Shown in pieces: positions 36,101 to 47,277 of a stretch of 64,000 nucleotides of DNA. The notes under the pieces are model-generated. The model did not search any database. It saw nothing but the letters and a program-made list of their open reading frames with translations, and was not told the DNA's origin. Location of the stretch: positions 1,054,001-1,118,000 of the forward strand of contig WHVD01000005.1 in NCBI GenBank assembly GCA_015178975.1, written 5' to 3'. Numbering within the stretch: position 1 is the stretch's first letter; each line of letters opens with the position of its first letter. The stretch comes from Hysterangium stoloniferum (taxonomy: Eukaryota; Basidiomycota; Agaricomycetes; Hysterangiales; Hysterangiaceae). A program made the position numbers and the translations under genes.

Positions 36101-36456
36101 TTGCTTCAAATCAGAAGGTATTTCTCTTATCCTTCTGCCCACTATCTGATCTCATTGTTTTCCCATGCTAGATATGCAAATAGGTCTGCCCGGTTCATAT
36201 CAGGTTATGATCTCGGACTGTCAGGAGTGGAGACTGCATAGGTCAACAAAAGATACCATGGCCATCGTACATTACCTCCAATCATGCTTGCACAAGTATG
36301 GCAAGCTCAAATTAATATGCCTGTACCATTATAGTGACTCCAATTCATTTTTTGACTTTGTAATAAATTTTTCAAAAATTTGATTCGCAAATTTGGCCGC
36401 TCTTGGCACTTAGTAATATGATTACATAAGGTGCTGAATTAAAGTGACGCCTACCT
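33169..36456 (+). mobile_element. Tc1/mariner (IS630-type) DNA transposon, copy 1
   Basis: The element is 3288 bp with 28-bp terminal inverted repeats (aggtaggcgtcac...cagcacct, one mismatch between ends) flanked by TA on both sides. The target is the alpha LTR: the uninterrupted copy at 58.9-59.8 kb reads across the site with a single TA. The flanks, the TA duplication and the DDE motifs agree with Tc1/mariner. The right TIR is at 36429-36456. Confidence 0.93.
33689..36310 (+). pseudogene. DDE transposase of transposon copy 1, lightly damaged
   Basis: The parts in order are an acidic N-terminal region (33.76-34.14 kb, with LDSDDENDENP), a linker, a block starting FRGRLTGMVGTLNLYLDPQL, helix-turn-helix-like segments (NLRTWIHQFLGSGKLPLHRY and CTTQRWLHRMGWRYGRKRNG) and the catalytic core. 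The DDE residues lie in LILITHDESTFYET (35.23 kb), LFIFDNAPSHQKR (35.58 kb) and YHCELNFIEQYWGAAKF (35.98 kb), the D...DNAPSH...NFIE..W pattern of IS630/Tc1. Likely introns lie at about 34.33-34.38, 35.38-35.45 and 36.12-36.17 kb. An in-frame TAG is the third codon after the ATG at 33689, and a TGA occurs at 34136, so the gene is probably inactive even if spliced. Confidence 0.8.
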
Positions 36457-37438
36457 TATGTCCATCTTTGTCCTATGCATCAGTCACCGGACCCCGCTCA
36501 GAATCCTGTCACTGCTCTAATCGAGCCCCGTTCCCGTTTTAGTCAAATGACCTGTCACGATTTGTACTCTGCTCCCGCTCTGTTTCCCATTAAGGGTTAT
36601 GCTTTGTTACGATTCAGACTCCGCTCCATTCCATCCTGTTCCTAACACCAATTTGGTGTTTACTATTCCCGTTTTATGTTTTGCTCACTTCGTTTCATTA
36701 TTACTGGATTCAGTATGACATTTACTCCATGGTCTATTTAAACTGGCAGATGTTGTACATACAATCCAGTCAGAAAATTAGCTTAGATTCCCCCCAGTAA
36801 TCTAATACATTTTCTGCTCTAAAACCCAACTTGATTCACACTGCTTGCACTAGTCGGAGCCCACGGGCTCTGGTATATCTATCTCTCTCACCAGTCTCAA
36901 CTCACGACCCACAACCTCCGACTTACGACTTACGACCCATGACCCCTGCCCAGACTCCCTGGGATTCCCGTCTGCCTGTCTGAAATTGGACAACACGATC
37001 TAGTGAGGGTGCAGCCTATAAGCTGAAGCCAAGTCCTACCGGATATTCTGTGGGTTTCTCCGGAGACCCGCCCTGTACGTATCCTAATAGCTGATCAGAG
37101 AAGTGAAGTGTAGAATGGATCAAAAGGAAGTGATGACAAGGTGGGGAGATATGTATAGAAACTAATGTATGATACTAAGAAACAATACTAGGTGGCAAAT
37201 AAGAGTATACATGGAGATGGAAATGGAGGAATGGGTGGAGTAGAGATGGAATGGGACAGGGGTGTACTATAAACAAGTATTGGGGGTGCCACAAGGGGTA
37301 ATGATGTAGGTGGGGGCTCCAATAGTGAGACAATGAGGGTTTTCTAGTAAGAAATGAATCATAGGGGTCCAAATGATGGGATCCTAACAAGGCTACTGTA
37401 AGGTATCCGGCTATTTACTCTCTCAAATAATTAACAAA

Positions 37439-38662
37439 TGTTGACACGGCAAGGGATTCAAGAAATAAACAAATAAAGGTCCAGTAATTTAAATACTGAT
37501 AGATTAATTAGCTGCGCTATTAAGCTTAAACAACTAAAGTCAATATTTGTTTGGTCTCTTGACAAATTCAGATGAACTTGTAGTGACGTGCTCTATGAAA
37601 GTTAAGTTCTCCTTGAGAATAAAGGTTCGGGAGCTGAATGTATGCGCAATAAGTTGGCGGAAACTTGTCGTAAGCCTTCGCTTTCTTGTAGCCTTTTAGT
37701 TTACTATTTATAAAGATTTAACAAGCTGTTAAATAATTTATAAATACAGTAGAAAGATTGTCCGAGAGTCGAATATCCAAGCATTTGTTTAAAGATCGAT
37801 TAACTGTGCTGTTAAAATGGGCTCTTGAATAACCTAAATGGGCAGGGATTTCAGTAATGAGAATTTAGATTTACTTAGGTGATTAGTAAGCCTAAAGGTT
37901 TTCCGGGAAGCTGAGGGAACTTAGATGAATTAGCTAAGTTCAAGAGAAAGAGTTCAAGATGCTGCAAGTGTAGGTGCTTGCAGTTAGATATCAGACTAAG
38001 GCTATTTTTGTCCTTAGGATGATTAGATAAGCTTTGAGCTGGTGCTGTTGATAGTAGTAAAATAGATTGATTTATTCAGTGATTTAGGCCTCTTTTTATA
38101 CATGTAGAGATTTTTGCTTAATAATATCTAAATAACTAATTAGGAAATTATTAGAAGCTTCTAAAGGTTTCTATAATTCTGCTATGATGTCATAGCTATC
38201 ACCTGACTTGAAGATCTGAACTGAAGATCCGAACCGGTCGAGTCAGAAAATAAACCTGGGATGGCCGAGGGTGGAAGCAAAATAAGCCGGGTGGCCGAAA
38301 TGGAAATAAATGTGGCCGGGCGGCTGCGAAAACTACTTGTGACAATTTGTAAATATGTTGTGATGTCATCGTCACATGATGTCACGTGATCGCGTGATAA
38401 TAATGCGCATATATGTAGTAATATAATATAATAAAAACCCAGCCTCTCGAAATTAGATAACCTGGCTTTATTATATTTATATTTCGACCGCTCTAGGCTT
38501 CAATTACATAATGTGATGTCATTCGAAGCTTTGAGTATTCGAAGTTAAAAGGAAACAGCCTAATTCTTGAAATAATAAACAAAATAAAATAAATGGAAAT
38601 AAATTAAAATAAATTTGGGAAAATTAAGGGAAAAATTGTGAAAATCAACTGGATACATCACA
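37439..38662 (+). repeat. dispersed repeat R1, longer copy
   Basis: This AT-rich segment, beginning about tgttgacacgg and ending ggatacatcaca, shares its right 500 bp with 43.68-44.21 kb (from cttaataatatctaaataac to the same end). It contains a TATA-like run near 38.42 kb and no coding frame. LTR is the likeliest class, but no target duplication was found. Confidence 0.55.
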
Positions 38663-38910
38663 GCCACTCTTATGAATGCAGTGATGAGAGGGAAAGGTGA
38701 AAGAACTAAGAGGGGCTAATCTAAGTTGATATTCAAACTGAAGAACTGTAGTATACATGGAAAGACTTTATACTACATCGAGATGGATGATTGGAAAGCC
38801 GATCAGAGAAGAAAAGTGTAGAATGGATTAAAGGGAAGTGATGATGAGGTGGGGAGTGATAGAAACTAATGTATGGTACTAAGAAAACAATACTAGGTGG
38901 CAAATAAAGT

Positions 38911-39164
38911 TGTTATGTATTTCTAGGTTTTTCCCGATTTTTAACCAATCTCCCCTAACAAATCAATAAAAACAAGTTTAAATGTACTTATATTGCAACA
39001 GAATTATTGTAAAATAGCCTCCTGAAATTAACCTGAATTATTACAATTTATTTCATATTTTTATCATTTATTTTGGGAGAACTATTGAATTTCTACTGTT
39101 TATTCTTTTTTTAACTAAATATCTTTGAAGTCAGCCATCTGGCGCTTATTGCACAAAGCACGGG
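38911..39164 (+). mobile_element. fragment of an LTR related to LTR-A
   Basis: It starts tgttatgtatttctagg and continues with ttaaccaatctcc, like the LTR-A copies at 45784 and, reversed, 41429, but it is clearly diverged. It is interrupted or followed at 39165 by a zeta-like LTR. Confidence 0.55.
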
Positions 39165-39797
39165 TGTGAGAGGTATGGCAAAATATACTCAGGAAATATA
39201 GTCTGGATGAGCTCATACTATATTTCCATTATTATTTCTACTTTCTCTCTATTTTATTATACACATATAATTAGTTCGACGACCTATGTATTCGGTACAT
39301 TGACTCTTGTGGGCACATACATGCCAGACTTATGTATTCTAGCACCCGTAGTTAGAACTCAGACACTTTTTACCCCACAACCACAACTTACCCAGACACC
39401 AGTTAGTGTCCTGTAAGTTGTGATTGGGGTATCGTCTTGACCGTCACAGACAGGTTTTAACTATCTACACAATCAGAGTTTCAAACTGTACCAGTCGAAA
39501 CTCCACCTTTATCTCAATCTGCATGGACTACATCTGTGCTACTCTGTTATTTGACTCTCATTATTCTCTTCTATGCTCGAGCAGTCATTCAGAATCATAC
39601 TTAATAGTTGATTCTCCTTATTCGTTTTAGCTCTCTATTCTACTTTAGATAGCTATTTCACTCAACCGTATTGAACTAAATAGTCAATACATACTCAGTC
39701 TGTATTAGACTTAGATAGTCAATACATCTTCGTGTTGTACCTAAACAGTCGATATTCTTCGTATATAGAACAGTTAGAACTTCCACCACTCTTCATA
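39165..39797 (-). mobile_element. zeta-like LTR, diverged
   Basis: On the minus strand it begins tatgaagagtggtggaagtt and ends cctctcaca, matching the zeta LTR at 46799-47277 (tgtgaagagtggtataagtt...cctcaca). No matching target duplication was found, so the borders are approximate. Confidence 0.5.
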
Positions 39798-40299
39798 CTT
39801 ATCAGGATCTTAATGTAGTCTTTAGGATCTTGCAAGGATATTCTCAGTATTTATTTATGCTCAAACACTTAAGATATTTTGTGAATATACTTTACTATTC
39901 ACAATAAATGAGCAATGGAACAGGGATTATTTGTAATGTAATAAACAGTCAAATTACTCAACTAGAGGTGACTGAAGTCTTAGATTACAAATAACAATGT
40001 AGAGGGAACTAATAATCAGTACTCAATTAAGAGGTGACTATAGTATAAGATTATTTATATATTATAGGTTGATAGCCAACAACTCTTACCGAGGTGGCAA
40101 TAGATATACGTATAAAAGCCAACTATTCAACTAAGAAGTGGCAAGGGGGAACAACTCAGATTGAGGTGACAAGGGGAACAACAGATCAGTCAACAACTCA
40201 GATTGAGGTGACAAGGGATCTGATTGGGCCAACAACTCTGATGGAGGTGGCAAGGGTTGATAGAGGTGGAATTAGATGTCCAACTGCCCAGATTGGGGT

Positions 40300-41429
40300 G
40301 GAGTAGGCTGCTTGCTGCAGTGACACACAGATGTGGTGGGTTGATGAGATGATAAGATGATAAGATGTTTTATTCAAGGCTGGAGCTGAGCTCCTTATAT
40401 ACATTTTGGTCTGAGACATTTAGAAGATTCTAGAAGATTGAATGATGTCATTTAGAATTTTCTAGAATTTTCTAGAGCATTGTGGAAGATTCTAACTATT
40501 TCTAAGACATTATAGAATGTTCTTGGCATAATAGAACATTCTAGAATCTTATAGAATATTCTATAATATTCTATCTACTATTTGTACTTATTATTTACTG
40601 TTCCTTTGGAAGCCACTGGACCGTTCCAGGAGTTTCTGGTTTTTTCTGCAGTAGCATACTGTACATGATGACATACAGTAATATTCTCGCGCCTGTGCAT
40701 GTATGACACCCTTCATATCTTGTGACTGTTGCACACCTTTGTGACTGTTGCACACCTTTGTGACTGTTGCACACCTTTGTGACTGTTGCACACCTTTGTG
40801 ACTGTTGCACACCTTTGTGACTGTTGCGCGCTTTGTGACTGTTGCGCGCCTTGTGACTGTTGCGCGCCTTGTGACTGTTGCGCGCCTTGTGACTGTTGTG
40901 GGCCTTGTGACTGTCACACCTTGTGACTGTCGTACACCTTTGTAATGACTTTTCCTTGTGCCATGTAATAAGCCCCAGGTGGCTGGTTTTATATTATTAT
41001 ATAATTATTATATTTACTTTTAGTTAATTATAAATATAATATTTAATTATAATAATATACAAATATAATTGCTTTGATTATGCGTGATTATTTCACATCA
41101 GTTGTCGGAGTTTGTGACAAGTGTCTGGTTTGTGACAACTTGTCATATTCCTGACAATTGTAACATTGTCACGTTTCATGACAATATTCTTGCACGTTGT
41201 GAATAAGCGCTGAGTCGCTGGTTAATCAAAAAAGAATAAAAGATAGAAATTTCATAGCTCTCTCAATTTATTAGATAAAAATACAAAATAAATTGTATAA
41301 TTTCAAGATAAATCAAGACAATATTGTACAGTTTTATCGTCGCAATATAATTACATTTAAATATTCTTTTTTGCAATTTGTTAGGGGAGATTGGTTAAAA
41401 AATGGAAAAAAACTTAGAAATACATAATA
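40300..41429 (-). mobile_element. LTR-A, left copy of the inverted structure
   Basis: Read on the minus strand it starts tattatgtatttctaag at 41429 and includes the minisatellite at 40.71-40.94 kb, a run of near-palindromic 'ttctagaa' motifs and a promoter-like stretch ending gagctcagctccagcc near 40.38 kb. The same order occurs on the plus strand from 45784. The inner end of both copies is preceded by the same internal sequence, so each is the 3' LTR of its own element. Confidence 0.7.
40712..40940. repeat. minisatellite in left LTR-A
   Basis: About eleven head-to-tail units of 18-19 bp (tgtgactgttgcacacctt and variants with tgcgcgcctt). The inverted counterpart is at 46.13-46.47 kb. Confidence 0.93.
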
Positions 41430-41439
41430 CTGAAATCTC

Positions 41440-42700
41440 CTGGCACCTGATTTTAAAATTGGTGACCAAGTTCTTGTTAAAGCTGAGTTTTTTAGGACTA
41501 TCCAACCCACAAAAAAGCCTGCTGAATAAGGTCAACCTAAGCTTTAGAACAATAATAATCACTTAGTTAGTTCATAAACATCAGTAAGTGTCTCTGTCAG
41601 GGAAGGCATCTCTGTCAGGGAAGGTGTCTTTGTCAGGTGTGACTGTGAACTAATGATATATACTATATAGGAACTGACTGCCATATTGGCACTTGTTGGA
41701 CATCTGTTTTCATTAATTCTGAGACTGATGACCACTTTAAACTCAGTAATTATGATATACTTCAATTAATTTTATAACATTCAGATAACTCTCAAGAGAA
41801 AGGTTCAAAATATTACTTGCATCGAGAGCCAAAGGAAGATAATGCTAAGTACTAAAGAAGAAGGAGCCTTGTCATCACCTTGCATCATGATATCAGTGAT
41901 TGCGACCATTTAACACACCATTTTACCATAACTTAAATTGTAACCACAATGTGGGCAGCAATCTGACATCTACAATCAATGATTAGAGTATGGGGAGGTC
42001 AAAGGCCCAGTGCATTAACTGATACTATACATTGGAGTTCTAGAATAGAGGACTTAGTAAAGCAAAGTGTAAAGTCAGCACATGCTACTTATATGTGAAG
42101 GTCAGCAACTCATCTCAACTTGCAGGGTTGGGTGCAGCAAAGAGGACCCATCCATTTTGCACAGAGTTGTAAAGTGGTCCTTTGGTGCCAGCCTGACTAT
42201 TGGCAAGCAGAATTGGCTGCTCTTGTTGAAGTAATGCAATGCCATTATTAATTCCTCCAATATCATGCACCATTTTCTGAAAGTTTTGTTGCAATTGTTG
42301 AAAGTTCTGCTGGATATTGGCTTGAAAGGCTTGCAGCCATGGTGTCCAACAGGACTGGGTGCACACTGGAAGATGAGGGCATGCCTCAGCAAGTCCAACC
42401 TCATGGTCTGTGGCAGGATTCTGAACAACATTCCCTAGTGATCTGGAGTTATTGACATCAGTGAAAGCTAGTAAGGCAGCCTCTTACCACTGCACATCCA
42501 GATCAGGCCCTCCAAATATTGGTGTGTATAGGCTATGTCATTGTATATTGCAGGATTTTGTGGCATTTGTGGCAGAGAACTCTTAGTATATCAACCCTCT
42601 GGTTGAGTGTTTTATAGAGTTGGACCTCCCAACTAGTACACTCTCTATCGTCAGCCCCTTGACATAGAGCCCCTTCTTACTCCACTGCTTGGATCTTAAC
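41440..42700 (-). mobile_element. retroelement internal fragment, left arm of inverted structure
   Basis: The reverse complement recurs in pieces at 42.83-43.68, 44.76-45.48 and 45.48-45.78 kb. It includes a stretch at 42.12-42.37 kb that reads as a Gln-rich coiled coil of about 80 residues (QANIQQNFQQLQQNFQKM), which looks like part of a gag-type protein. The element is an old, much broken fossil. Confidence 0.6.
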
Positions 42701-42829
42701 AGCAATTTGTAGGATTACCATTAACAACACTTCCAGAATACACATCAAATGCACAGGCCCCTAAAAGCTCCCTGAAAGCTCATCCAGACCTCTTCTGGGA
42801 TGTCTGAGTATTAGTGGTAGTGTTTTTTG

Positions 42830-43680
42830 ACACACTCAACCTCCTGGGGGCTGACAAGAGAGATTGCAGTAGTTGGGAGGTCCAACTCTATAAAACACTC
42901 AACCAGAGGGTTGATATACTAAGAGTTCTCTGCCACAAATGCCACAAAATCCTGCAATATACAATGACATAGCCTATACACACCAATATTTGGAGGGCCT
43001 AATCTGGATGTGCAGTGGTAAGAGGCTGCCTTACTAGCTTTCACTGATGTCAATAACTCCAGATCACTAGGGAATGTTGTTCAGAATCCTGCCACAGACC
43101 ATGAGGTTGGACTTGCTGAGGCATGCCCTCATCTTCCAGTGTGCACCCAGTCCTGTTGGACACCATGGCTGCAAGCCTTTCAAGCCAATATCCAGCAGAA
43201 CTTTCAACAATTGCAACAAAACTTTCAGAAAATGGTGCATGATATTGCAGGAATTAATAATGGCATTGCATTACTTCAACAAGAGCAGCCAATTCTGCTT
43301 GCCAATAGTCAGGCTGGCACCAAAGGACCACTTTACAACTCTGTGCAAAATGGATGGGTCCTTCTTGCTGCACCCAACCCTGCAAGTTGAGATGAGTTAC
43401 TGACCTTCATGCATAAGTAGCATGTGCTGACTGTACACCTTGCTTTACTGAGTCCCCTATTCTAGAACTCCAATGTATAGTATCAGCTAATGCACTGGGC
43501 CTTCCACCTTTACCTCCCCATACCCTAATCATTGATCATAGATGACAGATTGCTTCCCGCATTGGGGGTTACAATTTAAGTTATGGTAAAATAGTGTGAT
43601 ATCATCATGCAAGGTGATGACAAGGCTCCCTCTTTTTTGGTACTTAGCATTATCTTCCTTGGACTCTCAATGCAAGTAAT
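42830..43680 (+). mobile_element. retroelement internal fragment, right arm (inner)
   Basis: This is a near-identical inverted copy of 41.85-42.65 kb, including the Gln-rich coil region. The centre of the inverted repeat is near 42.70-42.83 kb, where short unique sequence separates the arms. It ends where repeat R1 joins. Confidence 0.7.
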
Positions 43681-44215
43681 ATTTTGCTTAATAATATCTA
43701 AATAACTAAATAGGAAATTATTAGAAGCTTCTACAAGTTTCCATAATTCCACTATGATATCATAGCTATCACCTGACTCAAAGATCTGAGCCACTTGAGT
43801 CAGAAAATAGGTCCAGGATGGCCGAGGGTGGAAGCAAAACAGCTTTCAGGGCTGAATTTGGATGAAACCAGCCGCTCAGTTGTGGAAACGGCATGCGTTG
43901 ACTTGTAGATGCATCATCAAGTTGATGATTACATAATATCATGTGATAGAGCTGAAAAAATGTGCATATATACAGTGATTATGAGAAAAGGGGCCAAATC
44001 ACTAAAAATAGATAAATTGGCTTATTAATCTTAACTTTGGGCCACTCTAGGCTTCAATTATGTAATGTGACATCATTTGAAGCTTTGAGTATGCAAAGTT
44101 AAAAGGAAATAGCCATATTCTTAGAATAATAAATAAAATAAAATAAAATAAAATAAAGAGAAATAAATCCCAGAAAATTGAGGGAAAATTTGTGAAGATA
44201 TACTAGATACATCAC
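43681..44215 (+). repeat. dispersed repeat R1, shorter copy
   Basis: It matches the last 500 bp or so of 37439-38662 and shares the end agatacatcaca. It lies between two pieces of the retroelement fragment (compare the continuous sequence at 45.41-45.50 kb). Confidence 0.65.
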
Positions 44216-44760
44216 AAATCTAAAGTGGTCATCAGTCTCAAGAGTTAATGAAAACAGATGTCCAACAAGTGCCAATATGGCAGTCAGTTCCTACATATAT
44301 AGTATATATCATTAGTTCACAGTCACACCTGACAAAGATGCCTTCTCTGACAGACACACCTTCCCTGACAGAGATGCCTTCCCTGACAGAGATGTCTTCC
44401 CTGACAGAGATGTCTTCCCTGACAGAGATGCCTTCCCTGACAGAGACACTTTTTGATGTTTATGAACCAATCAAATGATTATTATTGTTCTAATGCTTGG
44501 GTTGACCTTATTCAGCAAGCTTTTTTGTGGGTTGGGAAGTCCTAAAGAACTCAGCTTTAACAAAAACTTGGTCACCAATTTTAAAATCAGGTGCCTGGAA
44601 ATATCAGCAGTCTGCTGATTTCTGGATATATGCTTGAGTGTTGAGTATGGACTGCCAAAGAGTGTGGTTAAGTTCATATATATCAGTGACAAACTCCTGG
44701 GCACAAGTAGAGGCCATATCATGTTCTGGATAGACCATGATATTGGAATTATAAGTTTTT
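44216..44760 (+). mobile_element. retroelement 3' internal tail with 18-bp repeats
   Basis: It is the same as 45.48-45.78 kb and, reversed, 41.44-41.77 kb, but expanded by about seven 18-bp units (ccttccctgacagagatg) at 44340-44455. The other copies have one to three units, so the unit number changed after duplication. Confidence 0.65.
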
Positions 44761-45783
44761 CACTAGGGAATGTTGTTTAGAATCCTGCCACAGACCATGA
44801 GGTTGGGCTTGCTGAGGCATACAAAACTGCCCTCATCTTCTGCTGTGCACCCAGTTCTGTTGGGCCACCATGGCTGCAAGCCTTTCAAGCCAATATCCAG
44901 CAGAACCTTCAACAATTCTAACAAAACTTTCAGAAAATGGCACATGATCTTGCAGGAATTCATAACGACATTGTGGGAATTTGTAACAACACTGCATTAC
45001 TTTGACAAGAGCAGCCAATTCTGCTTGCCAATAGTCAGGCTGGCATCAAAGGACCACTTTACAACCCTGTGCAAAATGGATGGGTCCTCTTTGCTGCACC
45101 CAACCCTGCAAGTTGAGATGAGTTGCTGACCTTCACATATAAGTAGCATGTGCTGACTATACACCTTGCTTTACTGAATCCCCTATTCTAGAACTCCAAT
45201 GTATAGTATCAGTTAATGTACTGGGCCTTTCACCTCCCCATACCCTAATCATTGATTGTAGATGACAGATTGCTACCCACATTGGGGTTACAATTTAAGT
45301 TATGGTAAAATGGTGTGTTAAATAGTCACAATCACTGATATCATGATGCAAGGTGATGACAAGGCTCCTTCTTCTTTGGTACTTAACATTATCTTCCTTG
45401 GGCTCTTGATGTAAGTAATATTTTGAACCTTTCTCTTGAGAGTTATCTGAATGTTATAAAATTAATTAAAGTATATCATAATTACTGAGTCTAAAGTGGT
45501 TATCAGTCTCAGAGTTAATGAAAACAGATGTCCAACAAGTGCCAATATGGCAATTGGTTCCTATATAGTATATATCATTAGTTCACAGTCATATCTGACA
45601 AAGACGCCTTCCCTGATAGAGACGCTTACTGATGTTTATGAACCAACCAAGTGATTATTATTGTTCTAATGCTTGGGTTGACCTTATTCAGCAGGCTTTT
45701 TTGTGGGTTGGATAGTCCTAAAAAACTCAGCTTTAACAAAAACTTGGTCACCAATTTTAAAATCAGGTGCCAGGAGATGTCAG
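44761..45783 (+). mobile_element. retroelement internal fragment, right arm (outer)
   Basis: This is another copy of the Gln-rich coil region and downstream tail, running directly into LTR-A at 45784. It is the best mirror partner of 41.43-42.45 kb. Confidence 0.65.
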
Positions 45784-46129
45784 TGTTATGTATTTCTAAG
45801 TTTTTTCCATTTTTTTAACCAATCTCCTCTAACAAATTGCAAAAAAGAATATTTAAATGTAATTATATCATAACGATAAAACTGTACAATATTGCTTTGA
45901 TTTATCTTGAAATTATACAATTTATTTTGTATTTTTATCTAATAAATTGTGAGAGCTATGAAATTTCTATCTTTTATTCTTTTTTGATTAACATGTCATA
46001 TACCAGCGACTCAGCGCTTATTCACAACGCACAAGAATATTGTCACGAAATGTGATAATGTTACAATTGTCATCAATATAATAATATAAAACCAGCCACC
46101 TGGCACTTATTACATGGCACATGGGAAAG

Positions 46130-46470
46130 TCATCACAAAGGTGTGTGACAGTCACAAGGTGTAACAGTCACAAGGTGCACAACAGTCACAAGGTGCACAA
46201 CAGTCACAAGATGCACAACAGTCACAAGGTGCACAACAGTCACAAAGGTGCACAACAGTCACAAAGGTGCACAACAGTCACAAGGGTGCGCAACAGTCAC
46301 AAGAGTGCACAACAGTCACAAGGATGCGCAACAGTCACAAGAGTGCACAACAGTCACAAGGGCACGCAACAGTCACAAGGGCAGACAACAGTCACAAGGG
46401 CATACAACAGTCACAAGGGCAGACAACAGTCACAAGGGCATACAACAGTCACAAAGACATGTAATAGTCA
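46130..46470. repeat. minisatellite in right LTR-A
   Basis: About eighteen units of 18-19 bp (cacaaggtgcacaacagt and variants). It is longer than the left array. The frames that read NSHKGAQQSQ arise from the repeat and are not taken as a protein. Confidence 0.93.
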
Positions 46471-46798
46471 CAACATACATACGTGCACAGGCACAAGAGC
46501 ATTAAATCATCATGTACAGTATGCTACTGCAGAAAAAACCAGAAACTCCTGGAACATTCCAGTGGCTTCCAAAGGAACAGTAAATAATAAGTACAAATAG
46601 TAGATAGAATATTGTAGAATATTCTACATATAAGATTCTAGAATATTCTATTATGCCAAGAACATTCTATAATGTCTTAGAAGTAGTTAGAATCTTCCAC
46701 AATGCTCTAGAAAATTCTAAATGACATCATTCCTCCCAGAATGACATCATTCAATCTTCTAGAATCTTCTAAATGTCTCAGATTAAAATGTATATAAG

Positions 46799-47277
46799 TG
46801 TGAAGAGTGGTATAAGTTCTGACCATTCTATGTACGAAGAAATGAGTAGGAAGGAAGAATATTAACCTATTCGGTGCAATATAAGAGAAAGTGAGAGAGA
46901 GAGCACGAGATGACACAGTAGTCAAAGAGTGCGATGGATCGAGTGGAGGCCTCGACTGTTACAGTTCAAGGCCAGAAGTGTTACATAGTTCAGATATTGC
47001 TACCTATGTAGTAGCTAACACGTTACCCTGATCACCACTCGTAGTAGACCTAGTTTATGTCTTACGAGTGGTGATTCTTGGGTAAAAGTGTGTCTGAGTT
47101 TCATTTGATGCCAAGTGCACCCACAAGTACATATACACAATGCTTCGAACTAATGAAATGATGCAATATTTGAAGAATATAAAAGATAGCAAAATATGAA
47201 TAGAATGTGTAAAATATAAATAAAATAAAAGGAGTGTTTTACCACAATGAAACTGTGGTAAAAGCATACTCCTCACA
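46799..47277. mobile_element. solo LTR (family zeta), 479 bp
   Basis: The ends are tgtgaagagtgg and cctcaca, with the target duplication ataag at 46794-46798 and 47278-47282. It is inserted in LTR-A just after its TATA-like motif. Confidence 0.85.

Larger units (their letters stand above)
32985..37089 (+). mobile_element. solo LTR (family alpha, copy 1) carrying a nested DNA transposon
   Basis: The LTR begins tgttacgactgg and ends ...tatcctaata, about 0.8 kb once the insertion at 33169-36456 is set aside. It is bounded by the 5-bp duplication gctga (32980-32984 and 37090-37094). A related unoccupied site is visible near 38.8 kb (...ggaaagccgatcagagaag...), confirming the ends. Two more copies lie at 57932-58759 and 58890-59795 on the other strand. 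No internal coding region is attached, so this is a remnant left by LTR-LTR recombination. Confidence 0.9.

Noticed and set aside
40700-46470. CRISPR-like arrays
   Set aside because: The repeats are contiguous or vary in spacing, have no unique spacers, lie in LTRs, and the organism is a fungus.
46121-46600. Long frames with NSHKGAQQSQ repeats
   Set aside because: They come from an 18-19 bp array whose length leaves several frames open; the array lies in an LTR.
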